A DNA stretch of 64,000 nt from Peptoniphilus catoniae (GTDB lineage Bacteria; Bacillota; Clostridia; Tissierellales; Peptoniphilaceae), in the NCBI RefSeq assembly GCF_901447155.2, contig NZ_LR588415.1, positions 106,885 to 170,884 of the forward strand, read 5' to 3'. Below are positions 1-8,500 of the stretch, one piece after another; within the stretch, counting starts at the first letter, position 1, and each line of letters opens with the position of its first letter. The translations under genes and the position numbers were made by a program. The notes under the pieces were generated by a model. It saw only the letters and a program-made list of their open reading frames with translations, was not told the DNA's origin and made no database searches.

Positions 1-47
1 GAGAGCTTGAAAAATAAGAGTTAGACAATAAAGAGAAAATAAAGCAG

Positions 48-71
48 GAGACCGGGAGGTCTCTTGTTTTT
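48..71 (+). terminator. Rho-independent terminator of the upstream gene
   Basis: A 6-bp perfect stem (gagacc/ggtctc) with a GGGA loop is followed by a T-rich tract. It probably ends transcription of a gene lying before the window; bases 1-24 may hold that gene's last codons, but the frame cannot be decided. Bases 72-220 hold nothing recognisable and no T-box motif. Confidence 0.75.
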
Positions 72-220
72 GTTTATAAAGCACTTGCACTTATTCTATT
101 TTAAAACAATCTGAGAATTTAAAAGTTTACAATAAATTATATAAGAAAACCTATAAGAGAATTTTTAATTATCCACCCTTGAATTTACAGAATTATATAA
201 GTGCCTGTTGGGGCCTAATA

Positions 221-249
221 TTGAATATATAGAGGATTTAGAATATAAT
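221..249 (+). promoter_or_regulatory. Sigma-A promoter of metG
   Basis: TTGAAT (221-226) and a perfect TATAAT (244-249) are separated by exactly 17 bp. Transcription would start near 256, giving a short leader of about 40 nt and the GGAGGG ribosome site at 281-286 before metG. Confidence 0.8.
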
Positions 250-295
250 ACATAGTTAATGACGTTAATTTTAGATATTTGGAGGGAATGAAATA

Positions 296-2260
296 ATGAA
301 AAAATATTATTTGACTACTCCTATTTATTATCCCAGTGATAATTTACACATAGGACATACTTACTGCACCGTTGCTGCGGACAGTATTAAAAAATACAAG
401 GAACTTCAAGGATATGATGTATTTTTTACTACAGGTGCTGATGAGCATGGTCAAAAGATAGAGGAAAAAGCAAAAGAAGCGGGAGTAAGTCCTAAGGAAT
501 ATGTAGACCATATAGTTAAAGGCATAGAAGAACTTTGGAAAAAAATGGACATAAGATATGATGCCTTTGAAAGATCCACCGACCCCAAACATGAAAAGGC
601 CGTTCAAGAGATTTTTCAAAAACTTTATAATAAGGGCGAAATCTATAAATCTCAATATGAAGGCTACTATTGTACACCTTGCGAGTCCTTTTGGACAGAA
701 GCACAATTAAAAGAGGGCCACAAGTGCCCGGACTGCGGCAGAGAAACTCATCTTAGCAAGGAAGAAAGTTATTTTTTCAGACTTTCCAAGTATAGGGACA
801 AGCTACTTGACCTTTATGAAAAAAACCCCGGCTTTTTGGAACCCCTTTCAAGAAAAAATGAAATGATTAACAACTTCCTCAAGGAAGGGCTTGAAGATCT
901 TTCCGTTACAAGATCCACCTTTGATTGGGGAGTTAAGGTACCCTTTGATCCTAAGCATGTAATTTATGTTTGGGTAGATGCTCTAAGCTGCTACCTTACA
1001 GCTATAGGCTACGGAAGTGATGAGGAAAAATTTAACAGCTACTGGCCGGCAAATGTTCACCTGGTAGGCAAGGAAATAGTAAGATTTCATGCTATTATCT
1101 GGCCGGCTCTTTTAATGGCTCTTGATATAAAGCTTCCTGAAAAGATTTTCGGTCATGGTTGGATTCTTTTTGACAACGATAAAATGAGTAAGTCCAAGGG
1201 AAATGTAGTTTATCCAGAACCTATTATTAAACTTTATGGTGTAGATGCTTTAAAATACTATCTTTTAAGAGAATTTAGCTTCGGCTCCGACGGATCCTTC
1301 ACTAAGGAAAACCTAATGCAAAGACTTAACTCCGACCTTGCCAACGATTTGGGAAATCTGCTTTCAAGAACAGTATCCATGATAGAAAAGTACAGGGACG
1401 GACAACTTCCTCAAGCGGGAGAAAAGGAAGATGTAGATACAAATCTGATAGATCTTGCAACAACTACATCACAAAAAGTGGATGAAGCAATGGATAACTT
1501 CGAGTTTTCAGTAGCCCTTGAAGAAATATGGAAGCTTATTAGGAAATGTAACAAGTATATAGATGAAACAAGTCCATGGATTTTGGCAAAGGATGAAAGT
1601 AAAAAGGAAAGACTTGATACGGTTCTTTATAATTTAAGCGAGTCTTTAAGAATAGTATCTATACTTTGTTATCCATTTATAACTGAAACTTCTAAAAAAA
1701 TCAGAGAGTCCTTAAGCATAGAAGAAGAACCATTATGGGAAAATGCAAGTTCCTGGGGTCTTATTAAAGCGGGAGAAAAGGTTAAAAATTTAGGACCTAT
1801 CTTCCCAAGACTTGATATAAAGGCTGAAATAGAAAATCTTAACAATGAAAATCAGGCATTTGCAGATTATAGAGCAGCGGAAAAAGCAAAATGGCAAAAA
1901 AATGACAAAAGTGAAGAAAAAGAAGACGAGTCAAATCTTTGCACCATAGAAGATTTTAAAAAGCTTGAAATAAAAACAGCCTTAATAGAGTCAGCGGAAG
2001 ATCATCCCAATGCAGATAAGCTTTATGTCCTTAAAGTAAAGGTTGGAGATGAAGAAAGGACAGTTTGTGCAGGTATTAAGAAGGAGTATAAAAAGGAAGA
2101 TTTAATAGGCAAAAAGGTGCTTATCCTTGCCAATTTAAAACCTGCAAAGCTTAGAGGGATTGAGTCCCAAGGCATGATTCTTGCCGCAGAAGATAAGGAA
2201 GGAAAAATCTCTATAACCACAACTCTTGAAGATATAGCTGACGGAGCGACAATAAGGTAG
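296..2260 (+). CDS. metG: Methionyl-tRNA synthetase
   Basis: Charges tRNA-Met with methionine in the cytoplasm. The 654-residue protein has the class I signature HIGH at residues 18-21 and KMSKS at 296-300. A zinc knuckle of two CxxC pairs lies between them (CTPC and CPDC, about residues 127-145). The last ~105 residues form an EMAP/Trbp111-like tRNA-binding domain, which explains the full 650-residue length typical of Firmicutes and separates it from short forms. ATG start with GGAGGG 10 bases upstream. It heads metG-tatD-rnmV-rsmA, a gene order conserved in Firmicutes; tatD follows after 8 bases. Confidence 0.97.
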   Translation: MKKYYLTTPIYYPSDNLHIGHTYCTVAADSIKKYKELQGYDVFFTTGADEHGQKIEEKAKEAGVSPKEYVDHIVKGIEELWKKMDIRYDAFERSTDPKHEKAVQEIFQKLYNKGEIYKSQYEGYYCTPCESFWTEAQLKEGHKCPDCGRETHLSKEESYFFRLSKYRDKLLDLYEKNPGFLEPLSRKNEMINNFLKEGLEDLSVTRSTFDWGVKVPFDPKHVIYVWVDALSCYLTAIGYGSDEEKFNSYWPANVHLVGKEIVRFHAIIWPALLMALDIKLPEKIFGHGWILFDNDKMSKSKGNVVYPEPIIKLYGVDALKYYLLREFSFGSDGSFTKENLMQRLNSDLANDLGNLLSRTVSMIEKYRDGQLPQAGEKEDVDTNLIDLATTTSQKVDEAMDNFEFSVALEEIWKLIRKCNKYIDETSPWILAKDESKKERLDTVLYNLSESLRIVSILCYPFITETSKKIRESLSIEEEPLWENASSWGLIKAGEKVKNLGPIFPRLDIKAEIENLNNENQAFADYRAAEKAKWQKNDKSEEKEDESNLCTIEDFKKLEIKTALIESAEDHPNADKLYVLKVKVGDEERTVCAGIKKEYKKEDLIGKKVLILANLKPAKLRGIESQGMILAAEDKEGKISITTTLEDIADGATIR

Positions 2261-2268
2261 GTGATTTT

Positions 2269-3036
2269 TTGATAGATTCACACGTACACTTAGATGATCC
2301 TAAATTCGATTACGATAGGGAAGACATTATTAATTCCTTAAAGGATAGGGGAATAGACAGAGTTTATAATATAGGTGCCGACCTTGAAAGCTCAATAGCA
2401 AGTGTAAGCCTTGCAAAAAAATACGATAATATAAAAGCTGTAATAGGAATCCATCCCCATGATGCAATAAATTACAATGACAAGGTTGAAGAAAAGCTTA
2501 TTGACCTTGCCAAGGATGAAAATGTAAGGGCAATAGGAGAAATAGGACTGGACTACTATTATGACAACTCCCCGAGAGATATACAGGTTGAAGTATTTAA
2601 AAGGCAAATTGAGTTGGCGGACAAGTTAAATCTTCCCATAGTCGTTCACTCAAGAGATGCTTCAGAGGAAACCTTTAATATAATTAAAGAATCGAAGGAA
2701 AAATATCCTAACTTAACCTTTTTGATTCATTGTTTTTCTCAGTCTGTGGAAATGATGAAAAGGTATATAGACCAAGGCTGCTATATTGCCCTTGGAGGAG
2801 TTGTTACCTTTAAAAATGCCAAAGTACCTAAAGAGGTTGCAAAAGAAGTACCTTTAAATAGACTTTTACTTGAAACCGACTGCCCCTATCTTGCTCCTAC
2901 ACCTATGAGAGGCAAGAGAAACGAGCCCTATTATGTAAAATATGTGGCAGAAGAAATAGCTTCCATAAGAAATATGGAGGTTAAGGATCTTGTAGAAATA
3001 ACAGATGCCAATACAAGGAGATTCTACAATGATTAA
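2269..3036 (+). CDS. tatD: TatD family metal-dependent hydrolase
   Basis: Member of the TatD amidohydrolase-fold family, proposed 3'-5' DNase/RNase acting in DNA repair or RNA turnover. The 255-residue length is standard. Metal-binding motifs are visible: HVH at residues 5-7, EIGLDYY near 93, VVHSRD near 127, LIHCFSQ near 153 and LETDCPYLAP near 203. The start is a TTG directly after a GGTGAT ribosome site, the only start that keeps the N-terminal HxH metal motif. It overlaps the start of rnmV by 8 bases, consistent with translational coupling. The exact physiological substrate is uncertain. Confidence 0.93.
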   Translation: MIDSHVHLDDPKFDYDREDIINSLKDRGIDRVYNIGADLESSIASVSLAKKYDNIKAVIGIHPHDAINYNDKVEEKLIDLAKDENVRAIGEIGLDYYYDNSPRDIQVEVFKRQIELADKLNLPIVVHSRDASEETFNIIKESKEKYPNLTFLIHCFSQSVEMMKRYIDQGCYIALGGVVTFKNAKVPKEVAKEVPLNRLLLETDCPYLAPTPMRGKRNEPYYVKYVAEEIASIRNMEVKDLVEITDANTRRFYND

Positions 3037-3577
3037 AGAAGTAATAGTAGTAGAAGGAAAAGATGATATTGCTGCCGTAAAAGCAGCAGTAGATGCTGAA
3101 GTTATTGCTACATCGGGCTTCGGTTACGGTAGAAAGCTTATAAAGCTTTTAAGAAACCTTAACGATAGATGCGGCATAATAATCTTTACCGATCCGGACT
3201 ATATGGGCAACAAAATAAGAAGAGATTTAGATAAAAATATAAGGGGAGCAAAACATGCTTTTTTGCCTCAGGACAAGGCGAAAAGAAAAGATAATATAGG
3301 AGTTGAAAATGCCTCTAAAGAGGATATTTTAAAGGCCCTTCAAGGAGCAAGACCTATATATAAAGAAGAAAGCTTTGAATTTACCAATATAGACCTTTTA
3401 AAAACAGGCCTTAGCGGTAAAGCCGACTCTAAAGAAAAGAGAAAGAAGGTAGGAGATTTTTTAAAAATAGGTTATGGAAACTCCAAACAATTTTTAAACA
3501 AGTTAAACTCCTTTAATATAAGCAGGGAAGAATTTCAAAAAGCGGTGAAAGCGGTGGAAAATGGAAAGACTTTATAA
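3029..3577 (+). CDS. rnmV: Ribonuclease M5
   Basis: Toprim-domain nuclease that matures 5S rRNA in low-GC Gram-positives. The N-terminus shows the Toprim glutamate motif (VVEGKDD) and the DxD-type motif in FTDPDYMG around residue 55. The chosen ATG gives 182 residues and has AAGGAG 9 bases upstream; an in-frame ATG at 3005 lies inside tatD without a ribosome site and is less likely. It overlaps tatD upstream and rsmA downstream, so the four genes are probably one transcript. Confidence 0.93.
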   Translation: MIKEVIVVEGKDDIAAVKAAVDAEVIATSGFGYGRKLIKLLRNLNDRCGIIIFTDPDYMGNKIRRDLDKNIRGAKHAFLPQDKAKRKDNIGVENASKEDILKALQGARPIYKEESFEFTNIDLLKTGLSGKADSKEKRKKVGDFLKIGYGNSKQFLNKLNSFNISREEFQKAVKAVENGKTL

Positions 3578-4427
3578 ACCGGCTAGAGTAGTGGAATTAC
3601 AAAATAAATACGGATTCAGATTTACCAAATCCTTGGGTCAGAATTTTTTAATAGACGGCAATATTGTAAGAAATATTGCAGACCTTGCACAAATAAATAA
3701 GGAGGACTATGTTCTTGAAATAGGACCCGGTATAGGCACCCTAAGTGAAGAAATTGCCCTTAGGTGTAAAAAACTTGTTTCCATAGAAATAGATGAATCC
3801 TTAAAAGAACTTTTAAAAGAATCCCTACCCTATGACAATGTAAAAGTTATTTTTAAAGATATAATGAAGCTTGACTTAAAACAACTTGTAGAAGAGGAAT
3901 TTCAAAACAAGGCCATTAAGATTGTGGCAAATCTTCCCTACTATATAACCACACCTATAGTGTCAAAGCTTATAGAATCAGGTATAGAAATAGAATCTAT
4001 GACCTTTATGATTCAAAAAGAAGTGGCAAAAAGATTTTCCGCCAAGCCATCAACTAAAGATTATGGTTCCCTTAGTGTCTTTATACAATTTTACTCAAAT
4101 GTCAGCTATGAGTTTAGCGTTTCAAAAAACTCTTTCATTCCCAAGCCAAATGTTGACTCAGCTGTGGTAAAATTAGAAATGAAGGAAGAAATTCCCGAAA
4201 TTGACACTGAAAAGTTTTTTAAAATTGTAAAAGCCGCCTTTTCAAAAAGGAGAAAGACTATATTAAATGCCTTGTCAACTTACGGTTTTAACCTTGAAAA
4301 AACAAGTATTTTGAAAGCCTTAAACCTTTCAAATATAGATCCAAGAAGAAGAGGAGAAACCTTAACTATTGATGAGTTTGCAGTACTTACTATAAACTTT
4401 CCGAGCTTAGGGGGAGATAAAGATTAA
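3561..4427 (+). CDS. rsmA: 16S rRNA A1518/A1519 dimethyltransferase (KsgA)
   Basis: Dimethylates two adjacent adenines in the 3' hairpin of 16S rRNA during small-subunit assembly, using SAM. The 288-residue sequence carries LGQNFLID near the N-terminus, the SAM-binding glycine motif LEIGPGIGTLS, and the adenine-methyltransferase catalytic motif NLPYYI near residue 130. Its start overlaps the end of rnmV by 17 bases. Length and neighbourhood are those of Firmicutes KsgA. Confidence 0.96.
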   Translation: MERLYKPARVVELQNKYGFRFTKSLGQNFLIDGNIVRNIADLAQINKEDYVLEIGPGIGTLSEEIALRCKKLVSIEIDESLKELLKESLPYDNVKVIFKDIMKLDLKQLVEEEFQNKAIKIVANLPYYITTPIVSKLIESGIEIESMTFMIQKEVAKRFSAKPSTKDYGSLSVFIQFYSNVSYEFSVSKNSFIPKPNVDSAVVKLEMKEEIPEIDTEKFFKIVKAAFSKRRKTILNALSTYGFNLEKTSILKALNLSNIDPRRRGETLTIDEFAVLTINFPSLGGDKD

Positions 4428-4491
4428 AGAAAATGAAAAAAAGGAAGAAATACTTAGCGATATATCAGATTTTCTGTCCCGGGGGAAAAGC

Positions 4492-4764
4492 TTGGACTAT
4501 ATGTCCTTAATATTTAAGCTTCTAAGCGATCCCACAAGACTTAAAATTATATATATCCTATCTAAGACACCTATGTGCGTAAGTGATATAGTGGAAGCCC
4601 TTGATATGAGTCAATCTTTAATATCTCACCAGCTTGCCCTACTTAGAGAGGCTAAGCTTATAAAAGTAAAAAGAATTTCAAGAAATGCTATTTATTCACT
4701 TGATGATGCTCACGTCCTGTCAATATTCAATCAGGCCCTGGAGCATGCAGAGCACGAAAAATGA
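4492..4764 (+). CDS. ArsR/SmtB family zinc-type transcriptional repressor (CzrA-like)
   Basis: Small winged-helix regulator; the recognition helix region is visible (DMSQSLISHQLALLREAKLI, residues 38-57). The last helix has Asp72, His74, His85 and His88, with the same spacing (2, 11, 3) as the alpha-5 Zn(II)/Co(II) site of CzrA. The alpha-3 Cys pair of ArsR/CadC is reduced to one Cys (MCVSD), so a Zn/Co sensor is favoured over As/Cd. The TTG start has GGGGG 6 bases upstream. Coding sequence continues in frame upstream to an ATT at 4423 that has a better ribosome site (AGGGGGAG), so a 113-residue form is possible. No metal transporter lies nearby. Confidence 0.85.
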   Translation: MDYMSLIFKLLSDPTRLKIIYILSKTPMCVSDIVEALDMSQSLISHQLALLREAKLIKVKRISRNAIYSLDDAHVLSIFNQALEHAEHEK

Positions 4765-4771
4765 TTATATG

Positions 4772-4784
4772 CCCTATAATAGGG
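4772..4784 (+). promoter_or_regulatory. Short palindrome overlapping a -10-like TATAAT upstream of the glutaredoxin gene
   Basis: CCCTAT-A-ATAGGG is a perfect 6+1+6 inverted repeat that contains TATAAT (4775-4780). No good -35 is visible. It lies between the ArsR-type gene and the glutaredoxin gene, so it may be an operator/promoter for the latter. Function is inferred only from position. Confidence 0.35.
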
Positions 4785-4813
4785 TATATAAATTACCACG
4801 AAGGAGGAATTTT

Positions 4814-5044
4814 ATGAGTAAAGTTGTAGTATACACTTCAAGTACCTGTCCTTATTGCACTATGGCAAAGGATTATTTAACAGAAAAAAACGTTGAATTT
4901 GAAGAAAAAAACGTTCAAACAGATAAAGCGGCAAGAGATGAGCTTCTTGCTAAAGGATATACCGGAGTTCCGGTAATCTATGTAGATAATGAAGAGATAG
5001 TTGGCTTCGATAAGGCAAAGCTTGACAGTCTACTTGACAAATAA
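4814..5044 (+). CDS. Glutaredoxin/NrdH-like thiol redox protein
   Basis: A 76-residue thioredoxin-fold protein with active-site CPYC at residues 12-15 and the cis-proline motif GVPVIYVD near residue 53, typical of Grx/NrdH small redoxins that reduce disulfides (for example in ribonucleotide reductase). ATG with AAGGAGG 7 bases upstream; an open frame extends further upstream inside the ArsR gene but lacks a ribosome site. It is followed by a strong terminator. Which reductase it serves cannot be told from the sequence. Confidence 0.9.
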   Translation: MSKVVVYTSSTCPYCTMAKDYLTEKNVEFEEKNVQTDKAARDELLAKGYTGVPVIYVDNEEIVGFDKAKLDSLLDK

Positions 5045-5053
5045 TAGAATTTT

Positions 5054-5079
5054 AAGCCCCTAAGGGGGCTTATTTTTGT
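5054..5079 (+). terminator. Rho-independent terminator after glutaredoxin
   Basis: Stem AAGCCCC/GGGGCTT with a 4-base loop followed by TATTTTTG. It closes the first transcription block of the window. Confidence 0.85.
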
Positions 5080-5215
5080 TTAAATCAGCTATGAAATCAG
5101 GTAATAGGTAACTGATTTATCAATATAAATCAACAAGATTATATGCTATATAAAAAAAGAATTAGCATATAAAAATGAATATTTAAAAAAATATTTGACA
5201 AATAAATATTAAAGG

Positions 5216-5245
5216 AGTAGACTATTAAACAATAAATAGTCTACT
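5216..5245 (+). other. 11-bp inverted repeat in the gap before the pilus locus
   Basis: AGTAGACTATT and AATAGTCTACT face each other across about 8 bases, a strong hairpin or protein-binding dyad. A TTGACA lies at 5195-5200 just before it. It sits in the 490-base gap between the glutaredoxin and adhesin genes; it could be an operator or weak terminator. No protein match is claimed. Confidence 0.5.
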
Positions 5246-5303
5246 ATTTAAGTATAGCATAATTATTTATTAAATTAAATTATTGACGTGTTTTAACTAA
5301 ACT

Positions 5304-5329
5304 TTGACAGCTTTGGCATTATTTATAAT
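5304..5329 (+). promoter_or_regulatory. Possible promoter of the pilus locus leader
   Basis: TTGACA (5304-5309) and TATAAT (5324-5329) are both perfect hexamers, but only 14 bp apart, short of the 16-18 optimum. A start near 5336 would give a ~200-nt leader containing the small ORF and hairpin described next. The short spacing may mean a weak or activator-dependent promoter. Confidence 0.4.
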
Positions 5330-5344
5330 TTTTAGGAGCTTAAA

Positions 5345-5440
5345 ATGGAAAGGACATATTTAGAGGAGTTAACAAAGAGCAATTTAATAAATGGCTTATA
5401 TATATATATATATGACATTTACGCCCTTAAACACGTTTAA
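5345..5440 (+). CDS. Small leader ORF, 31 residues, upstream of the adhesin gene
   Basis: An ATG with TAGGAG 9 bases upstream opens a 31-codon frame ending at TAA just before the terminator-like hairpin at 5451. The product begins MERTYLEELTKSNL and ends with an Ile/Tyr run encoded by a TA dinucleotide tract. No family is recognised. Its place directly in front of a terminator hairpin is what a leader peptide would show, but it may not be translated at all. Confidence 0.3.
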   Translation: MERTYLEELTKSNLINGLYIYIYDIYALKHV

Positions 5441-5450
5441 AAGAGATTTA

Positions 5451-5492
5451 AAAGTAGCATTTTGATTAGATTTAATCAATGTGCTACTTTTT
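5451..5492 (+). terminator. Terminator-like hairpin in the leader of the adhesin gene (possible attenuator)
   Basis: AAAGTAGCA (5451-5459) pairs with TGCTACTTT (5482-5490), and TTGATTA (5462-5468) with TAATCAA (5473-5479), giving a ~16-bp stem with a short loop followed by TTTTTG. It ends only 45 bases before the adhesin start codon. With no complete gene before it, it more likely controls read-through into the pilus genes than ends an operon. Confidence 0.6.
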
Positions 5493-5536
5493 GTGTTTTA
5501 TATGGAGAAAATATCATGATTAACAGGGGTGAAGTT

Positions 5537-8500
5537 ATGGGGAAATTAAAAAAAATAGGCTCCTTTATTATGGCAATAATTTTTATCCTACAAGTTTTTC
5601 TGGAACCTGTGGAAGCTTTTGCCATAGATAGGGAAGAAAAAAAGGAAAGCTACATAGAAAGGGACTTTCAAAATCTTTTGTCCATAGAGAGTAAAAGAGT
5701 TCTTGATTCAAGAATAGGAGTATATAAACTGGATCTTAAAAAGGTAGACTTTGAAGCAGGGTATAACTATGCCCTTTTAATGTCATGGAGACTGGATAAA
5801 AACACCTTGCCCGGAACAGTTTCTTCAATAACCCTTCCTGAAGGAGTTAAGTTAAATACTTCAGGATTAATCCAAGATGAGAGTGGTGTTTTTTTAGGAC
5901 AAATAGTTCAAAACCAACTTGCACTTATTAATCTTTATTACAAGGACGGAAAGATTAATTTCATATTAACAGAAGAAGGTTCTGCCCTTACTGCTACAAA
6001 AGAACTTTTCGCTACAAATATTCTTCTTAATATTAATTCAACAAGTCAAATAGATAAAAATGAACTTAGATACTTAGTTCAAAACAATCAAGGTGAAAGT
6101 TATGAGCTAAGAGATCTTGTTGACGAGATAAACTATGAAAAACTTTTCCAAACAGAGAATCAAGTGATTATAGAAGAGCCTCAGGGAACAGAAATACCTG
6201 AAGATCAAAATCCTACAGTAGAGTTTCAAATAAAAGAAAAGGATGAGAAGGAGGAGGAAGAAAAATCCAAGTTTAATCTTTTTGGAATAAACAAGGAGGA
6301 AAACAAGGAAAAACAAAATAAAGAAAAGTCCGACAATACTTCCAAATCTTTAAACAAAACATCAGAAAGCGTAAAGACCGGATCTTTATTTGAAAACAAA
6401 AATGAAAAGAAAACAGGATCGCTAATAGAAAAACAGGAAGAAAAAACTTCCTCCCTTATAGATAATAGAAAAGATAAAGAGGCAGGTTCTTTAATAACAG
6501 TAGAAGAAAGTCAAAAGACCGGTTCACTTTTAGATAGTGAAAAAGAAGAGAAGACTGGATCACTAGTTGAAACACCTGTAGAAAAAAGAACAGACTCCCT
6601 TTTAAATGCTGAAGACCCTATATATAGAGAACCTGAAGATGACAACAAGGTAAAAAATATTGAATACGCTAACTCTTCCAATGAAATTGAAATAGAATCC
6701 AAATCTGAGGCTACAAATGAAAAGGCCAATTCAAAAACCGACAACGAAGAAAATTATGAAATCTTTGACCTTGAAGAGAAATCTATAAAATCTGAAGAAA
6801 ATAGGAGAGACCTTAATATAAGGGAATTACCCGAAATAGGAGCAGCAAAGACTTATGGTCCTGGTAGTCAACTATCAGGAGAAAACACTCAAACTGATTT
6901 AAAGGAAGAAATACAAAATCCTTTAGGAGAAACTTCAGATCCTATGGAAGAAGCTCCTATAGAAGAAAGACCTCAAGTGGAAAATTCTCCTGAACTCGTA
7001 GATTCACCCAGAAAAGACATACTTCTTTTAACCAGATCTCAAGGTGAAAATCTTCTTAAAAATTCTGAAATTATAAAGACTACAGATACCTATACTCTTA
7101 AAAAGACAGTAGAAATCCTTGATGTTAATGGCATGACCCATGAAGAGGAAAGAATAGTAGGAAACTATGCTACAGATTCTCAAGGGAGATTAGTTTTCCC
7201 CGACCTTTCAGACGGTAGATATACCTTTATAAAAGAAGGAGAAGGACCGTTTGGCAGAAGCTTTACTATAAACCAAGGTATGATAGTTTATGATACAAAT
7301 GTTCTTTCTGAAAATATAATTGATATTTCGGAAAAACCTCAAGAAATTCAAAAAGCAGAAGAAACAAAGAAAGACTTCACAAAAGAAAAAGGACTTATAA
7401 AAATTGAAATAACCCTTACAGATAAAGAAGGCAAGCCTATTGATCCACAAGGAGCAGTTTATTCAGTTTATAGAATAAATGGAGGCATTGAAGAAAAAAT
7501 TGATACCCTTACCTGGACCAAAGGAATTGAAAACATTGATCCTAAGGATCTTTTAAAAGAGGTAAAAAGTCCCCTTCAAATAATGGAAGAAGTAGGAAAT
7601 AAAGAGGATTCTTTAACTAATAAGGAACTTGAAAGCACTGACAAGTTAAATTCAGAAGAAGATAAGGAAAAATCTTTAGTCCCACAAAAACTTGAAAATA
7701 TAAAATTAGAAGAAGCAAAAAAAGATGAAGTAAAAGAATCCACCATAACAATAGAAGAAAATAAAAAAGCCGGAGAAGCTTACAAGGTTATGGAGGATGT
7801 TGAAAACAAAACCTATCCAAAAGCAAGTCTGGAACTTCCTCAAGGTAGATACATTCTAAAGGAAGAAAATCCACCGCTAGGCTTTGAAAAAACAAGAGGA
7901 GAAATCGAACTTACAGTAAATAACGAAGTCCTTGTAAACCAAGGTTTGGAATTATCCGAAAATATAAATCCTAACAGTCTTAAAAATGCTGATTCTCATA
8001 TAGGAAAGGCCTTAGACAAGGCTGAAGAAAATCAGGGAATTTCTCTTGAAGGAGAATCTTTTAATACAAAAGATACAGAAAAAAGACTTGACCTGGAAAA
8101 AGCCGGCAAAGATGTAGGGAAAAATTCGACTGCAATAGAAAATTTATCTGAAGAGAAAATAAACTTAGAAGAAAAGTCTTTAGCTCTAGGTTCAGATAAA
8201 AATTTGAATGATTCCCTTTCAGAAGAAAAACCGCTTGAAGAAAAATCATCTTCATTAAATACAAACTTGGCTATAAAAGAAAATGATAAGTTAAAAGACA
8301 AGGTTAAAGAAGAAAAAGCGGGAGAAGCTGAAAAACTTGGAGACCCTAAAGCGGGATTCTTACCTGAAAAACCTGGGGAAGAGACAAATACTCAAACAGA
8401 AAACAAACAAGCCGAGGAAGAAAAACTTACCTTAACTGCAAAATCTCTTGACAGTATGGGAAAACTGGAAAGTCAACTTGTAAAAGAAGAAGATGCAAAT

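Noticed and set aside
72-295. Possible T-box riboswitch before metG
   Set aside because: No T-box consensus (AGGGTGGNACCGCG) or terminator hairpin is present, and the consensus promoter at 221-249 leaves a leader of only ~40 nt.
5216-5536. Invertible (phase-variable) promoter for the pilus locus
   Set aside because: Each inverted repeat is a self-contained hairpin; no matching pair flanks a promoter segment and no recombinase gene is nearby.
6107-8301. Minus-strand Ser/Phe-rich open frames opposite the adhesin
   Set aside because: They are mirror images of the Glu/Lys-rich repeats of the adhesin (GAA/AAA codons read as TTC/TTT).
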